64,000 nt of DNA, from assembly GCA_945859605.1 (NCBI GenBank), contig OX243814.1, positions 38,359,630 to 38,423,629 of the forward strand, in the 5' to 3' direction. The translations under genes and the position numbers were made by a program. Under the pieces are notes generated by a model, which saw only the letters and a program-made list of their open reading frames with translations, ran no database searches and was not told where the DNA came from. The first letter of the stretch is position 1. Each line of letters opens with the position of its first letter. This document shows, in pieces, positions 47,001-57,900 of this stretch. The DNA is from Lumbricus rubellus (Eukaryota > Annelida > Clitellata > Crassiclitellata > Lumbricidae).

Positions 47001-49594
47001 AGCAAGCTTATCATTACGACAATTCAAATTATTACTTCGCGCTGCCACCCTCGCCACAAACCCTCCTTTGGTTACTTGCATGACTGCCCTGGCTATGCCT
47101 TGGCTACAGAGACGTCTGGTGCCGCATGTGCGTCAATCGATTGATATTCAATTCAATATAACACGTAGCCTAGATAATTATCTTTAACTCCGTTATCATA
47201 ATGGAGAAAGTCTCAGTCAATGAATTTTAATGTCACGTGAGATCACTAAAACAACTTTAAAGCTTTGCTGATGTAAAGAGAAAATAGGCTACAATGAGCA
47301 AAGCAAGATAACAAGTTGAAAGAGTTAAAAGTTCAGTCATGAATGTTATAGGACAGAGTGACAAAACTGTGAACAATATAATATATTGTAATATTATTAC
47401 AAAGCCTAGGAGTTTATTTGACCATAGCCACCGAAAACAAAAAAGAGTCCAACAACGATTTCTGGCGGCAAACAATTTTACTGTAATTGACTTATTCTGA
47501 TTTATTTCTGAAATTTATTTTAGTCTGATTTTATTAATTATTTTTATTATTTTATTATTATTTACAGATTATTACCATTGACCAAAAATAATATATGTAA
47601 GAGATCTGGGCAAGGAACAGAGAAAAAGAAAGCTGATTTGAATGCATGTGTAGGCCTACTGTGTAGTGAACTGATTAGGCCTATGTATGTCTAGACTAAA
47701 TTAGGGAAACTTCTTTCAGCCACAAATGGGCAATGGGTCATCAAAGTCAATAGTTCAAGAAACTAAGTTCTTAGAGCAGTTCAGAGTTAAATTGTGAAAG
47801 TAAAGGAACTCTAGGGCACGTAAACCTACTATCGAAAGACAGTGATTCTATTAATTAATAGACAAGAGAGATGGTTTGCATCCAGTTTTCACATGGTAGG
47901 AGAATGACATAGCGGAATAAGAAGTTTTTATCATCCTGAATGATCAACGTTTCACATAACTGAATAGAGTGCGTGTTATTGGCAAGATGTAAGCACTAAG
48001 CAAGGCGAAACCAAGCACCATTAATTGAACTGACTTATGCATACAGCCAACTGCGTTTAGTAGTCGAGTGCAAATAACTTAGACAGATTCTACCATGTCC
48101 ACAATCTGTTTGTAGGCCTACATCTATGGATGTGAACCTACGTAGGTGCATGTGGGTTGTAACGGATGCATGTACCTATAATTTTGTATCCCATCATCTG
48201 AAGACCATTCAGAAGTTTCGAAATGTAAGCTAAGTGTCTAAGAGATTAAAGCGGATGTCCTTTTGCACTGCGTGTAGACCTATAAACCTGAGGCAAGAAG
48301 GATAAAAAACACTATTTTCTTATTGCATGGAGTTGAAGCTGAGACACGTTCTGCTAGTCTGCTCCTTGTTGTATTGTGCTTGTGACCGTGAGATTTCATC
48401 AATTTCAGTTCACCTGCATTGAATAATAAGGAAATTATGCACAGTTCATGATTCATGATCCAGGATGAATGAATGTGAATTATTTAACGTTTTCTTATTA
48501 TGGCAAACATGAAATTAACTTAATTATGTCCTTATGATGGTGCAATAATTATCTTATAGGTCCTACATCAAGCAATCATGTGCTTCAAATCATTTATGAC
48601 TTTGTTGTCTCCTGTTCACTTTAGGCCTACAGTGCTTGTCGTATATCGTACAACTCAGGTTTACGAGGATAATATTATAATCAATGTTTAATCATTTTTA
48701 CAATTATTATTATCTATCCAAAAACTTATGATTAATTTTACAGACTATATTTGACGTAGGGGTTCGAAACCCGTCTTTTGTCGATTTCTAGATATTGCGC
48801 TAGATGCCGAAATAGGCGAGAGGGGTCAAGAATGCAGTTTATTCTTGAATTCAGCATACATAGGCCTATATGACTGTGAATTCGCCCTAATTTGCGAAGT
48901 AGTGAACCGATTTTGATGCCGTTTGCGTTATCTGATTCAGAATAAGCTTAATTGCCTCTAATGCCCGGAACAATTGCAGAATAATAACTTGGTAGGTTCA
49001 GTAGACTTGGATTACACGAATATTCAGTAACTTTTTGTTTGGTTTTCTCACTATAAACTAATGAAAGAATCAAACGAGCATAACTTCAGTTAGAAAAAAG
49101 ATATTTTCAATATGTTGAAAGCATTTTAGAGCTTGTTCATTGTAGCACATGACTAAATCAAAAGGTCAAACTGAAATGTGACGGGTTTTGAGACCCTGTG
49201 TCATAATATAGGCCTACGGATGCACTAGCAACCGACTACGCTTAGTAGCCTTCAGGCGCAGTAGAATTTTTGCAGATTAGGTAATATTTTATCGTCAATT
49301 TTATGAAATTGTGCATCTTCAGTCAAGTGTCTATTATAATGCTAATCAAAGTATGACATTTATCACTATTCATATAGGCCTAGGCTACTTGTGAGAGTTT
49401 GCTAGATAAGAGAAGAACGCTTCTCCATATTTAGAAAAGTCAGAGTCGGAATCTTGAAGATAACGTACACAGGTATATCATAATTCGATTTAAAGGGCTT
49501 TGAAGATTGCTTCACTGTGCTAACCTGAATTTACGTTGGCTTCCATTTGCTGAACTGACCACGCCGCTATCACCATCACCGACAGCAGAAGCAT
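30535..49594 (-). CDS. Gene D: divergent CUB-domain protein, possible splice defect
   Basis: Seven exons on the minus strand: 49594-49525, 48413-48324, 45717-45551, 44155-43981, 31717-31658, 31174-31094, 30611-30535, totalling 239 codons plus TAG. Exon 1 is a signal peptide (MLLLSVMVIAAWSVQQ). Exon 2 is a basic linker with KHNTTRS, a glycosylation sequon. Exons 3-4 form the CUB (RGMIIYDF, RCEYVINSG, FHLDMGSCSREFVT; FECIAERSTV, LLRSCDKVRMNLIRD, FTIEYIIG). Exon 5 has NVMVFDARTAVY, exon 6 ECENNCPAK and PEPTPVSAPW. Exon 7 ends with the hydrophobic LTWMPLMLWTALTT. Each exon has the same length and phase as gene E. Odd point: the exon 2 donor reads TGCA|ATAAGA where E has TGCA|GTAAGT, so normal splicing should fail there. 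Intron 4 holds an 11.4 kb insertion. It may be a recent pseudogene or an allele with a splice mutation. Confidence 0.75.
32465..34255. other. AT-rich interior of the 11.4 kb insertion
   Basis: Very AT-rich with no coding frame. It contains a minus-strand LINE/SINE tail (ATTC repeats plus a TTTATATCGCGCC string at about 33690-33780) and a (TA)n run at about 33915-33952. The GTAGGCCTAC palindrome is absent. Confidence 0.6.
34256..35507 (+). mobile_element. Decayed Tc1/mariner-like element with ~200-bp inverted repeats
   Basis: The ends CACTGTGG and GACAGTG bound long inverted arms (about 34256-34450 and 35300-35507) that share GGTGGGTAAAA, AATATCTTGGCCAGAAGTAAG and GGTGGGTGGC-type blocks. The plus strand keeps fragments of the transposase C-terminus: PKSLDLNPMD (from the SPDLNPIE motif) and RELMSALELIWEDLPKVV. 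A stop and several frameshifts are present. An 87-bp tandem duplication lies inside. Confidence 0.75.
34598..34771. repeat. Exact 87-bp tandem duplication
   Basis: The unit starting GCTGCACATCACTGAGAAGT occurs twice head to tail (34598-34684 and 34685-34771) with no difference seen. It is therefore recent, or an assembly artefact. Confidence 0.85.
36041..36265 (+). mobile_element. tRNA-derived SINE
   Basis: Begins with a tRNA-like head with an A-box-like GGTGTAGCGGTGG and a B box GGTTCGAATCC. It continues through GGGCAAGTCCTTCACT and ends with CTTGAAGGGGCGCTATA and a (CAAA)n tail. The body is shared with the copies near 39.6, 42.4, 45.0 and 53.4 kb. The 3' end matches the LINE tails of this genome, suggesting LINE-driven mobilisation. 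Confidence 0.8.
36474..36899 (-). other. Unrecognised 141-codon open frame
   Basis: A minus-strand frame with no recognised domain; it includes AVDAVHMNEPTALADYMTAE and a basic RRTIHRAVGRKRRYE stretch. It lies within the 11.4 kb insertion, where it could be a piece of transposon protein or chance. The opposite strand is also open over part of it. Confidence 0.25.
37743..38560 (-). pseudogene. Tc1-like transposase relic
   Basis: Starts next to an inverted-repeat-like ACAGTCATGACCAAAAGGTTA typical of Tc1 ends. On the minus strand it encodes KVMVWE (the KVMVWG motif) around 38.5 kb, then PSSSPD, a stop and NIIENIWMK (the catalytic SPDLNxIE motif) near 38.23-38.28 kb. Stops and frame changes make it inactive. 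The long plus-strand ORF over this region is antisense noise. Confidence 0.7.
38660..38870 (+). pseudogene. Second Tc1/mariner-like transposase fragment
   Basis: The plus strand reads FQQDGAQCHDRRPTNPA, matching the FxQDGAxxH motif that carries the second catalytic Asp. It is followed by a frameshifted WQSRLEHYPHDS resembling WPAKSPDLN. It is a different subfamily and orientation from the relic just to its left. Confidence 0.55.
38871..39265 (+). pseudogene. LINE ORF2 C-terminus with TG tail
   Basis: Plus-strand frames encode ISWKGIGTNEWV, RRKLGFFYHVMR and GRRKQGLPRKRW. This is the usual C-terminal region of RTE/R1-like ORF2 proteins (rrLrffGHvmR ... GkRrrGRPrkrW). It stops soon after and ends at a (TG)n tract at 39241-39260. 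Confidence 0.7.
39540..39760 (-). mobile_element. tRNA-derived SINE, minus orientation
   Basis: The reverse complement gives a head with GGTGGTGTAGTGGG, a degenerate B box, and the end CTTGAAGGGGCGCTATAACA. Same family as the 36.0 and 45.0 kb copies. Confidence 0.75.
40318..40402 (+). repeat. Degenerate telomere-like TTAGGG repeats
   Basis: Several GGTTAGGG, TTAGGGTTAG and TTTTAGGGTTAG units in about 85 bp with interruptions: an interstitial telomere-like tract inside the 11.4 kb insertion. Confidence 0.75.
40915..41280. repeat. Tandem ~92-bp repeat with long T tracts
   Basis: Units beginning GGTCCGAAAAGTC, containing AAAAAAGTTGATGACC and closing with runs of about 30 T (around 40973-41004 and 41065-41095), followed by A-rich AAAACACAGA repeats. 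The AAAAAAGTTGATGACC block also occurs, inverted, in the MITE at 57585-57828. Confidence 0.75.
41880..42352. repeat. ATGC/ATGT tetranucleotide satellite
   Basis: A run of about 470 bp of ATGC, then ATGT units with a short TTTA segment near 42.12 kb. All long frames across it (Met/Cys/Tyr/Val-rich) are microsatellite translations. Confidence 0.95.
42362..42545 (-). mobile_element. tRNA-derived SINE, minus orientation
   Basis: The reverse complement carries the B box GGATTCGAATCC region and the GAGCAAGTTCTTCACTCGC body, and ends near a TATAAATT-like tail. It adjoins the tetranucleotide satellite, which may have grown from its tail. Confidence 0.7.
42856..43055. repeat. 100-bp tandem duplication
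   Basis: Two head-to-tail copies (42856-42955 and 42956-43055) starting TGGGCTGCGCTACTACC, differing by only a few bases. They lie in the GC-rich right end of the 11.4 kb insertion. Confidence 0.85.
44965..45205 (+). mobile_element. tRNA-derived SINE, best-preserved copy
   Basis: Contains GTGGTGGTGTAGTGGTGG, the perfect B box GGTTCGAATCC, AGCAAGTCCTTCACTCGC, GCGCGAAACTCTGA, CTTGAAGGGGCGCTACAGC and a (AAATAA)n tail. It lies in intron 3 of gene D. It is too diverged beyond the promoter boxes to be a functional tRNA gene. Confidence 0.8.
45720..48320. other. Gene D intron 2
   Basis: Non-coding; long parts match intron 2 of gene E (56.3-58.0 kb), for example around CAAGTCGCCAGAC at 46.95 and 57.30 kb. 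Open frames here (such as 46825-47187) are not conserved as protein between the two copies and are treated as chance. Confidence 0.6.
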
Positions 49595-50767
49595 TGCTTT
49601 TTGTTCAGGATCTATAAGCTTATGAATAACGATCTTGTACCGAAGTAGGCTACCAAATTGCAACGAAGTGTTTACAAAAGTTCCATGGTTGTATTCAGGG
49701 ACGGTTGAGTTTGTTAGGTCCTCCCCTAAGAGAAAGTCAACCGCACCTTTGAAATAAGAACCATCCACTTTTTGTCGGATTGGGTCAGTCTAAAGTCTGG
49801 CAATGTGATGAAGCGGAGGGTCCAACAATTCAACGTTTTTTTATGGTAGAGCGTCGTCAAGCAGATCCTTGTACAACAATCTGCAAGGCCTACTATTCCG
49901 CAAGAAAAGCATTCTTTTCTTCCTGTTAGACTACTAATTGTTAAATCTAACTGATTTAGAAGCAGTTTATTGAGCAGTTTTATCTGTGCATAATATTTGG
50001 CTATAGCCTACTTAGTTGTAGGCCTATACGTGCGTCATTTATAATCTGCTAATTTCGTTGTTCGTTTAAAAATAAATCATATCGTTGCGTGCAATGCGTG
50101 CGCGTTTAATAGATGCAAATAAAAATAATAATATTTAGACCTGTTTACATTATTTTGATATCTGTAGATCTGAATAAAAGTGTTAGCGCATAAAAACAAA
50201 CAAGTTCATATCTATCTACCTACCCAAACTTGCTCGACCAATGTAGTGAAGAAGCTGGTAGGTCCTACTATGCAAATATTGATAGACCTACTGTGTTTTG
50301 CTGTGGTCATGTCCTAAATCCGCTATAAACCACGCCTCACCCCTAGGCTCCGCAAAGTTGACATTTCCTGTCACAGCTCTCAATAGATTCGTCAGTAAAT
50401 ATAACGGCACACACGGAAACGGACAAGGCAACAAGGAGCAATTTGGAACGATGCTAGGTATTTATGGGAACACTTCAGTACATCCGAGCGCAGAGCAAAT
50501 ACTATTGACAAACGGCAAAATCATAAAATTATTATTATGTGTAGAATAGGCTACAATGTTTGTCCAAACTTCATCCCAGGGCACACAGGAATTTCCGCCT
50601 CAATATCGTATCCGCATTCCAAAAAAGCACCATCATAATATGATTATCAAAGTAGCATGGTCCGCACAAGAAGATATTAAACTGGGTAACGATGACGAAG
50701 GATCTTGCCCGATCAGTTCGATGGAAAATAATCAGGATCGAGGCCATAAATTGATAATCAGGTGCGG

Positions 50768-51080
50768 AACTGCGGATCCAGGGGCAATCTGGCCATGGGC
50801 CACCATGACCCCATCAGAAATGCCCATGGCACGTACCCCAGCAGCCTCAGGTTTCAAGAAGTTTAAATTCGATCAATGGAGCTGGCAAGGGTGAGAATAG
50901 GATATAACTAAAAACAGATGGTCATTTTAGCATTGGCTTGGAAAATGGTAAGCTTAGCCTACATGCTCAGGGCAGTTGATCGGTCAAATGACTAAAAAAA
51001 GTCATCAGTTTTTCGGCCAAAGATGAACGAAAATGTCTCTCCCCTTCGAAAAGTTATGTATGTATACCCCTGTTGATAAT
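50768..51080. mobile_element. Degenerate MITE related to the 57.6 kb element
   Basis: Starts CTGCGGATCCAGGGGCAATCTGG, close to the left end of the MITE at 57585, and later contains AAAAAAAGTCATCAG and TCGGCCAAAGA blocks seen there. The right end is not clear. Confidence 0.45.
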
Positions 51081-51309
51081 TACATGTATATAGTAGGCCC
51101 TAACCGGTATTCGTTGGCTTCATCCTGTGCATTCGCTGTCTTGCCTCCTGATGGTCAAAACTCTTTCCTGAATGACCATAGGAATATTAGAGCCAGAAGA
51201 AGCATATAAACGATGTAAATCTTTATTCTTCTTTATAGAAATAATTATGGGCACAATCTTTATGTATAATATAGTCTTAAGCTTTATAATAAGTGCGTAT
51301 GGAGTCATG

Positions 51310-51485
51310 GACAATGGTTTCTATCGCAACGTGTGGCCTCAACCCTGCAGGAAACAGAACGTTGGATTGGCGATCAGTAGGCCTAGCAAGTGCATAATCC
51401 TCACAAGTAGATCCATAGGATGGCATAGATGGACGCCTCTGGGCAGCGAGTTAAAGGCACGCTATAGCAAATACGAGAATTAAAT
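51310..51485 (+). mobile_element. LINE/SINE 3' tail fragment
   Basis: Ends with GACGCCTCTGGGCAGCGAGTT, AGGCACGCTATAGCAAATA and an A-rich tail, the family ending shared with the SINEs and LINEs of this window. Confidence 0.5.
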
Positions 51486-52691
51486 ACATTCACAATTGAT
51501 ACGTTGGCAATTATTTCAGTTGTGCAGTTCTGGACAGGCTGTCGTAGGCATGTCTGAATTTTCTGTTTCCCTATACGGCAGTGCGTAACCTAATATCTTG
51601 CCGGATTTAGACTGCCTTGATAAGTACGTATTTCATGGCGTGAGGTCTATGGAGGCGTCGCAAGTTTCATCTGCCATGGATAGACTAACAGGCGCATGTG
51701 GCTCCGCATTGGAATCCGTGTTAATCGCTTTACCTAGCCACATTTGCTTTCGAATATAATGTCATGTAAGCTTGGCCTAATTAGTTTTATGATTTCCCGA
51801 TTGAAGTCCCGCATATAAGTTTGACAATATTATAATATAATTAGGCCAATCATAATATCCCAATTTTAATATGAAACAACGCAATATATGCCTATAATTA
51901 ATAGATCAGGCTCAAGTGTATTGCAGCTGTGCAGCCATTCAGACAATATTATAATATAATTAGGCCAATCATATATCCCAATTTTAACACTCAGTGTGAC
52001 GGCCCATACCAGCAAACATTCATCTACGCCACCATGTGAGCTGTCAGAAGCAATCTAATACGAATAATAATAACGCAAACTCAAACCACTGTTAAGATGT
52101 TCTTAATAATTCAATCGCTGTTTGCAAAGTCGAAGATGGCATTTGCCATTGAATTTAGGCCTAGTGTGTGCGACACATTATATTCCCGCTAGCCTATAAT
52201 TACATGTAGGTGGGCATAGCATTAGGCTACACTAGAGTGACTAGACCTAAGCCATGCGACATAAAACCAACATGTGTGGGGAAATGCACACAAAAATAAC
52301 AAAATACTTACAATATGCTCAAATGAGCATCATTAACGGAACAATTAAGTCAGTAGCAAAAGTCGTAAACGTTTAAAGTTCTTTTATACCGCCGACAGCA
52401 CGTGCAAAATAGAGTCTCATAGGCCTAACACTAGTGTTCATGAACTATTGTAAGTGATAAGTTCTATGTCGGAGTATGGCAGAGACTTATATGCACACTG
52501 CAGGTGAACACTGTCTTTGTACGTTTGTCTGGTTTTAAGTCACTACCATCGCATGTCATACTTCTGTGTTGTGTCTTTTTTGATATCCAGAGTTATGAAA
52601 CAAGTCCCGACATCAAAAAATTAATGGTTTTTGTAAAAATAAGTCAGCTGTCAATGGAACTTGTTTTCGCATCACTATAGGATCAAAACAG

Positions 52692-54883
52692 CTAAAGAGT
52701 CATGTCATCGCGTAATTGAGCTGTCAACGCTGTCCAAAGCATCAATGGCATCCACGTCAAAGCGTTACCTACAAAACAGATTACATTATTAGGATACACA
52801 TCAATAATTAATTAGACCCATGCATGAACAGTTATAAAATATTTCTGCAGGCCTTCTTTCGGTCGCTTACTCACTAATTTAATATGTACCAGGATTTGTC
52901 GAAGTGTGCATGTAAGTATGGTAATAAGCTTACATGATTGTGTTTAAAAAGTAAGCTTAGGCCTAAGCTTATAGATGAAATTCATCCTTTTTAAAATATC
53001 AGTAGATCAGTAGAGAAGTTAAAAGGATATGAATAAATGAGTGAGTGTTCACTAACTTTGATTTAATCAATTCCGATTATTTGAACCTATTTCACTTCAG
53101 AAGAACGCAGCCATATTTTTGCATAGGGTCAGCAGTAGGCTACTGTAGGTGACGGTGTCTGTCACCATAAATTTTAAAAGTGGTGGTGAACCGACACCAC
53201 CATCACGATGAAAAGTCAAGCCTATATGACTAGAATGATAGACCAGCCAATAATGCTCTGAAAGAAATTTGGCACAATCAAATGAACAGTATGTATGTTT
53301 GTGCACTTGTTATATTGCCACTTCAAGATTCCTACTCAGAAGCGCTCCGGTCTTCAGCGAGGACACTGCATTGGAGTTTCACGCCGAAGCGCTGAGCAAT
53401 TGCGAGTGAAGAACTTTCCCAAGGTCCCTACGTGGCGGATTGAGGTGGATTCGAACCTTCAACCAACCGGCTGCAAGGAACCGAACATAGCCTACTTACT
53501 ACACCACCGCGCCACACACAATGAATGGATCGTAATCGTAAATCGTAATAGTAAACTCAAAATTTCTAAAGCACCACTCGAAAGCCAAGCGCGGGGCACC
53601 AGCTTATTCACGAGCGCTGGATTATGAATGCCTATATAAATATCTTACGACTGGAATGATTCTCCAGAGACCACGGAGCGCTAACAGGCGTTGGCTCAGG
53701 GCGTTTTGCTGGACAATTATTCTCGCATTCTGAAAAAACAAAAACGGGGGAGATAACTTTAATCAGAAAATACCGCAACATTGCAGCTGGAATTGATTAC
53801 GTAGGCTAATTCTATGGATTATCCGATCGCTTTTAAGTAGGCCAAGCCTAGGTTCTGCTTGATGAATAAATTTAATTACAGAAATTGCTTTATGAGAGAT
53901 TCGTGAATGATTGAATGTATATTTGACCAATCAGTTTAGTATGCGGTTTTGGAGGAGTATAATTGTCGCACAGCTGAAAATAAGTTCAAATCCTCTATGG
54001 AATTTCAATGTTTTAGTATGAATTCTCAGGGTCAATCGACTGATGATACTTATAGGCCTAACAGTGAAGCTTTGGCTACGACTTTTCAGCGTCCATGTTT
54101 TGTCAAGTGGTAGTGATTCTACATGTTAAAAACCTATAAAATCGGGACCGCAATGCATTTAACAATGCATCAACTTCTGATTATGATAGCAAGTGAAAAT
54201 CGGCCAATCAAAAGAAATTTACCAAAGCCATTGTTTCTGTAAACCGCCGTCCTTGCGTCAAACACCATCACATTTTTGTCGTCTGCGGTGTAATCAAAAC
54301 AAAGGTCGATAGAAAAGCTGTTCTCTAAGGAAACAAGATTCATTTGGCGCAGCCAGTGGTAGACCTATGTGTAATTTGTGTATGCATTTGGACACATAGA
54401 AGGATACATTGCGTATTTTACATAGAAACTTTTCACATTACAAAGTCGTTGCTTATTCTGAATTGTAAGTTTATTCTGAATTGTCGGCAAGGAAGGAGTA
54501 GCAAAACTATCGATTTGCTTATCTTGGCTTCGTGTGTGGCAATAGGCTACACAGAAATTCAATATTTTTGGTAGAATTCGAACTTAACGACCTCGTTGCA
54601 AGAAAAAGATTGGGATGGGATATTGGGTAACGGATGTGCACTTAGTAATCGGGGCAAAAAACAAAAAACAAAAAATAAAAGTAATAATAAAAATTTGACC
54701 GATGAGGATGACCGATAGGCCTAACTCCAGAACAACACAGTTTTTAGTATTGTTTTTAAAGTCTGAGGGATCATCTAAATTATAGCCTACCTCGGGCGCA
54801 AAATATTAATAATAATTGACCTACTAATCACAATTATTGTTAAAATTATAACTATGTCTAAAAATTATAATTACTAATTAGGC

Positions 54884-54946
<63 letters not shown>

Positions 54947-57900
54947 GCCTAATAATAATAATAATAATAATAGGACTTCTTTCTGTTAGGCCTATTGATT
55001 ATGTTTTCGTGAAGATATTAAAATAATAATAATAATTACCAAACTGTTGTATAATAATAATAATAATTTTAATGTTAAAAAAATGATCCTCACAATTTTC
55101 ACCGAGTATGTATTCGATAGAGAAGTAACCATCGTTAGCTGCCCAGGACAAATCACGAATCAGATTCATTCGAACTTTATCACAAGATCGAAGCAGTATA
55201 GGAGATGAACCACCAGAACCACAATAAGGCGGCGTTGTCACCGTGCTTCGTTCTGCGATGCATTCGATCTACAATCAGAATTGGATCTAGCTTATCATTA
55301 TAGCACATAATTTATTAGCATGTAATAGATGTCAAGACGAAGAAATGAATGACGATTTCATACAGACCTAGGCCTACGCTTGCTGACGATAAAAGGAAAA
55401 ACTTTAAAAGGCAATCGAAAGTTCGTGATTTCAAAACCCATGCTGCGATTAGTGAGATGCTCTTAAAAAGCGCAATCAAACGTAGTTGTCCAATCCCAAA
55501 ATCGCAAAGGCATTACTTTCGTAACACGTCTTTTAAATTTGCAGCTTCAGTTAGGCCTATGTATAAAACTGTTTACACAAGGGCAATAAATAAACAATTA
55601 ATTATTAATTATTAGAAAAGGTGCGTTGCAACTGTCGAAAAAGAAGTTGAAAACAGTACAAGGTTACCTAATAAGTTTTATAGCCTACCCGTGCCAGGAG
55701 GATTGTACATTTTAAAATATTTCATTGGCGTTCCCTTAAACATAGCCTATCTCTTTTCGTATACTTACTGGCAAGTAGCTTCCATCCATGGCAGTACCGT
55801 CTAACCTAATGACTATAATCCGCAATCTATCATCAGAATAACTTATTGGACTCACCGTCACGAATTCCCGCGAGCAACTGCCCATATCCAGGTGGAAGTT
55901 CACGATGTTTATTGTGGTATCATTTCTTCCTGGATATATGACATATTTACAATGTGTATCTTTGATATTTGATTTCATATTGTAACGAATCATTCCACTA
56001 GCAGCAGAAGAGCTCCAGTCTCCTACACAACACACAAAACGTACCGAAAACAATAAACGTAGGCCTATAGACAGATAGAGAGGCATACAGACAGAGAGAC
56101 AGGCAAAAGAAAGAGACTGGCATATGCAGGCAGATACAAAGACAGGTATAATCACACAGAGATAGAAACAGAGGCAGACAAACAGAGAAACAGTGAAGGA
56201 GACTTGAAAAGAGATATTGGGACAGAGAGTCGGAGTGACAGATACAGGCACACAGAGAGATATATGCAGAGGCACAGACAGACAGACTGACAAACAGACA
56301 GCGTTCTTTACGCTTCCGGTGGCATAACCACGATGCCTAATGCCTGCAAACTATCACGAGGTTTTAGGAATGCTTGGAGTGAACATGTCTTTGTCGCTGT
56401 CTATCACAATTCGCCTGACAGTCGAAGTTTATTAAAAACGGTGAAACCCAATAATGTTGCTTTTCCATGCAATATTGCAAAACCAGCTGGATGGCACGAA
56501 AAATTTAGAATATTCAAATGTCAACATTTTAAAGTGATAAACTGACTGCGTTCACTCGTTCCAATGCATAATTTTACAAAGCCTTTCATAGGCGCAATCA
56601 TGAACTAAAGATAGGAGTACCAGTTTTAATTGCTTGCGGTATTCCAGTTACATCTGCTCAATTAGACCGCTCATTCCGTTGTTCGAACTAATAAATGGGC
56701 TACACACTGTCTTTTATTGCAAATGTCAGAGGGTTAGTTAGACAGCGCAGTTTTTCGATTGAGCCTAGCAGAACCAATGGCGTAGCACTAGCCAGGGGGA
56801 GTGTTAAAACCACCATTGGCATAGGGAAAAGTTTTTTAAAGGTTATTATACACTTAAATAAGAAAAAGAAAATTTTCTGTAATAACAATTGTTTTCCTCC
56901 CTTTGTTACTTTATTCCCTCTTTATTATTTAATTTATATACTGTAATACTGTTGGGCTGGTGTCAGGAAGGGCATCCGGCCATAAACCCCCCCTACATAA
57001 TAAATTCCTGACTATGCCACTAAGCAGAACCGTATATCAGGATTTGTACAATGCAGTGGACAAACGTGTATTCAAATTGCCTCGTACAGCTGACAGCACA
57101 TGCAGGTCTAAGTAACAACTTGTCACGTCTTGTGTGATTGATTGTATAATTTCAGACGATCCAGTAACTCAAGAATTAATTTTTTATCTAAGCTTATACC
57201 TGACTCACTGTCTCTTGTTGAACATTTTGCTTTTTAAAACCGTTGGTGCGTGCGACAAAATAATCAGGCACTCTGTCCAGGTTCCTTGTCTCATTGAGGC
57301 AAGTCGCCAGACGATGAAATTAGTGCTGAGCGCAGCGGCGCCAGTTCATAACATTTTACGACCATAATAATACTAAGAACGGCTCGTCATAAATCGTCCT
57401 CTGCTCCGGTTGCTCTCTTTTGACTGCATTGTTTAATCTAGACAAGATCAAACGCTGTTGACTATGCCTTGGCAATAAAAACGCTTACATCCGCCTCTGG
57501 GTCTAGTCCAATTAAATCAAATTAATCTAATGTAATGTAATTTGCAGACTTCCTTAACTCTCTTGAGAAAGACTCAATCACTGTCAGGGGCGGATCCAGG
57601 GGGGCCAATCCGGCCACGCCCCCATTTAAAACTGCCATGGGACGTGGCCCCATGGCAAAAAAGGTCATCAACTTTTTTGGCGGATGAAACATACTTTTTT
57701 CTTCAGCCAAAGACCGATCACTTTTTTTGGTCGACCAACAACGAAATTTTGAAAACAATTTCCCTGTGCCATCCCAAGATCTAAGATTTTGTCCCTCCCC
57801 CCTTGGAACAGTTCTGGATCCGCCACTGATCGCTGGGTCGACTCACGTAACATTAAGCTTATAGCGAGCATTTCAATTCTTTGCGGAGGTAAAAGGAAAT

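Noticed and set aside
46825..47187. 120-codon plus-strand ORF in gene D intron 2
   Set aside because: The homologous sequence in gene E intron 2 (about 57.2 kb) does not keep the frame, so it is not under coding constraint.
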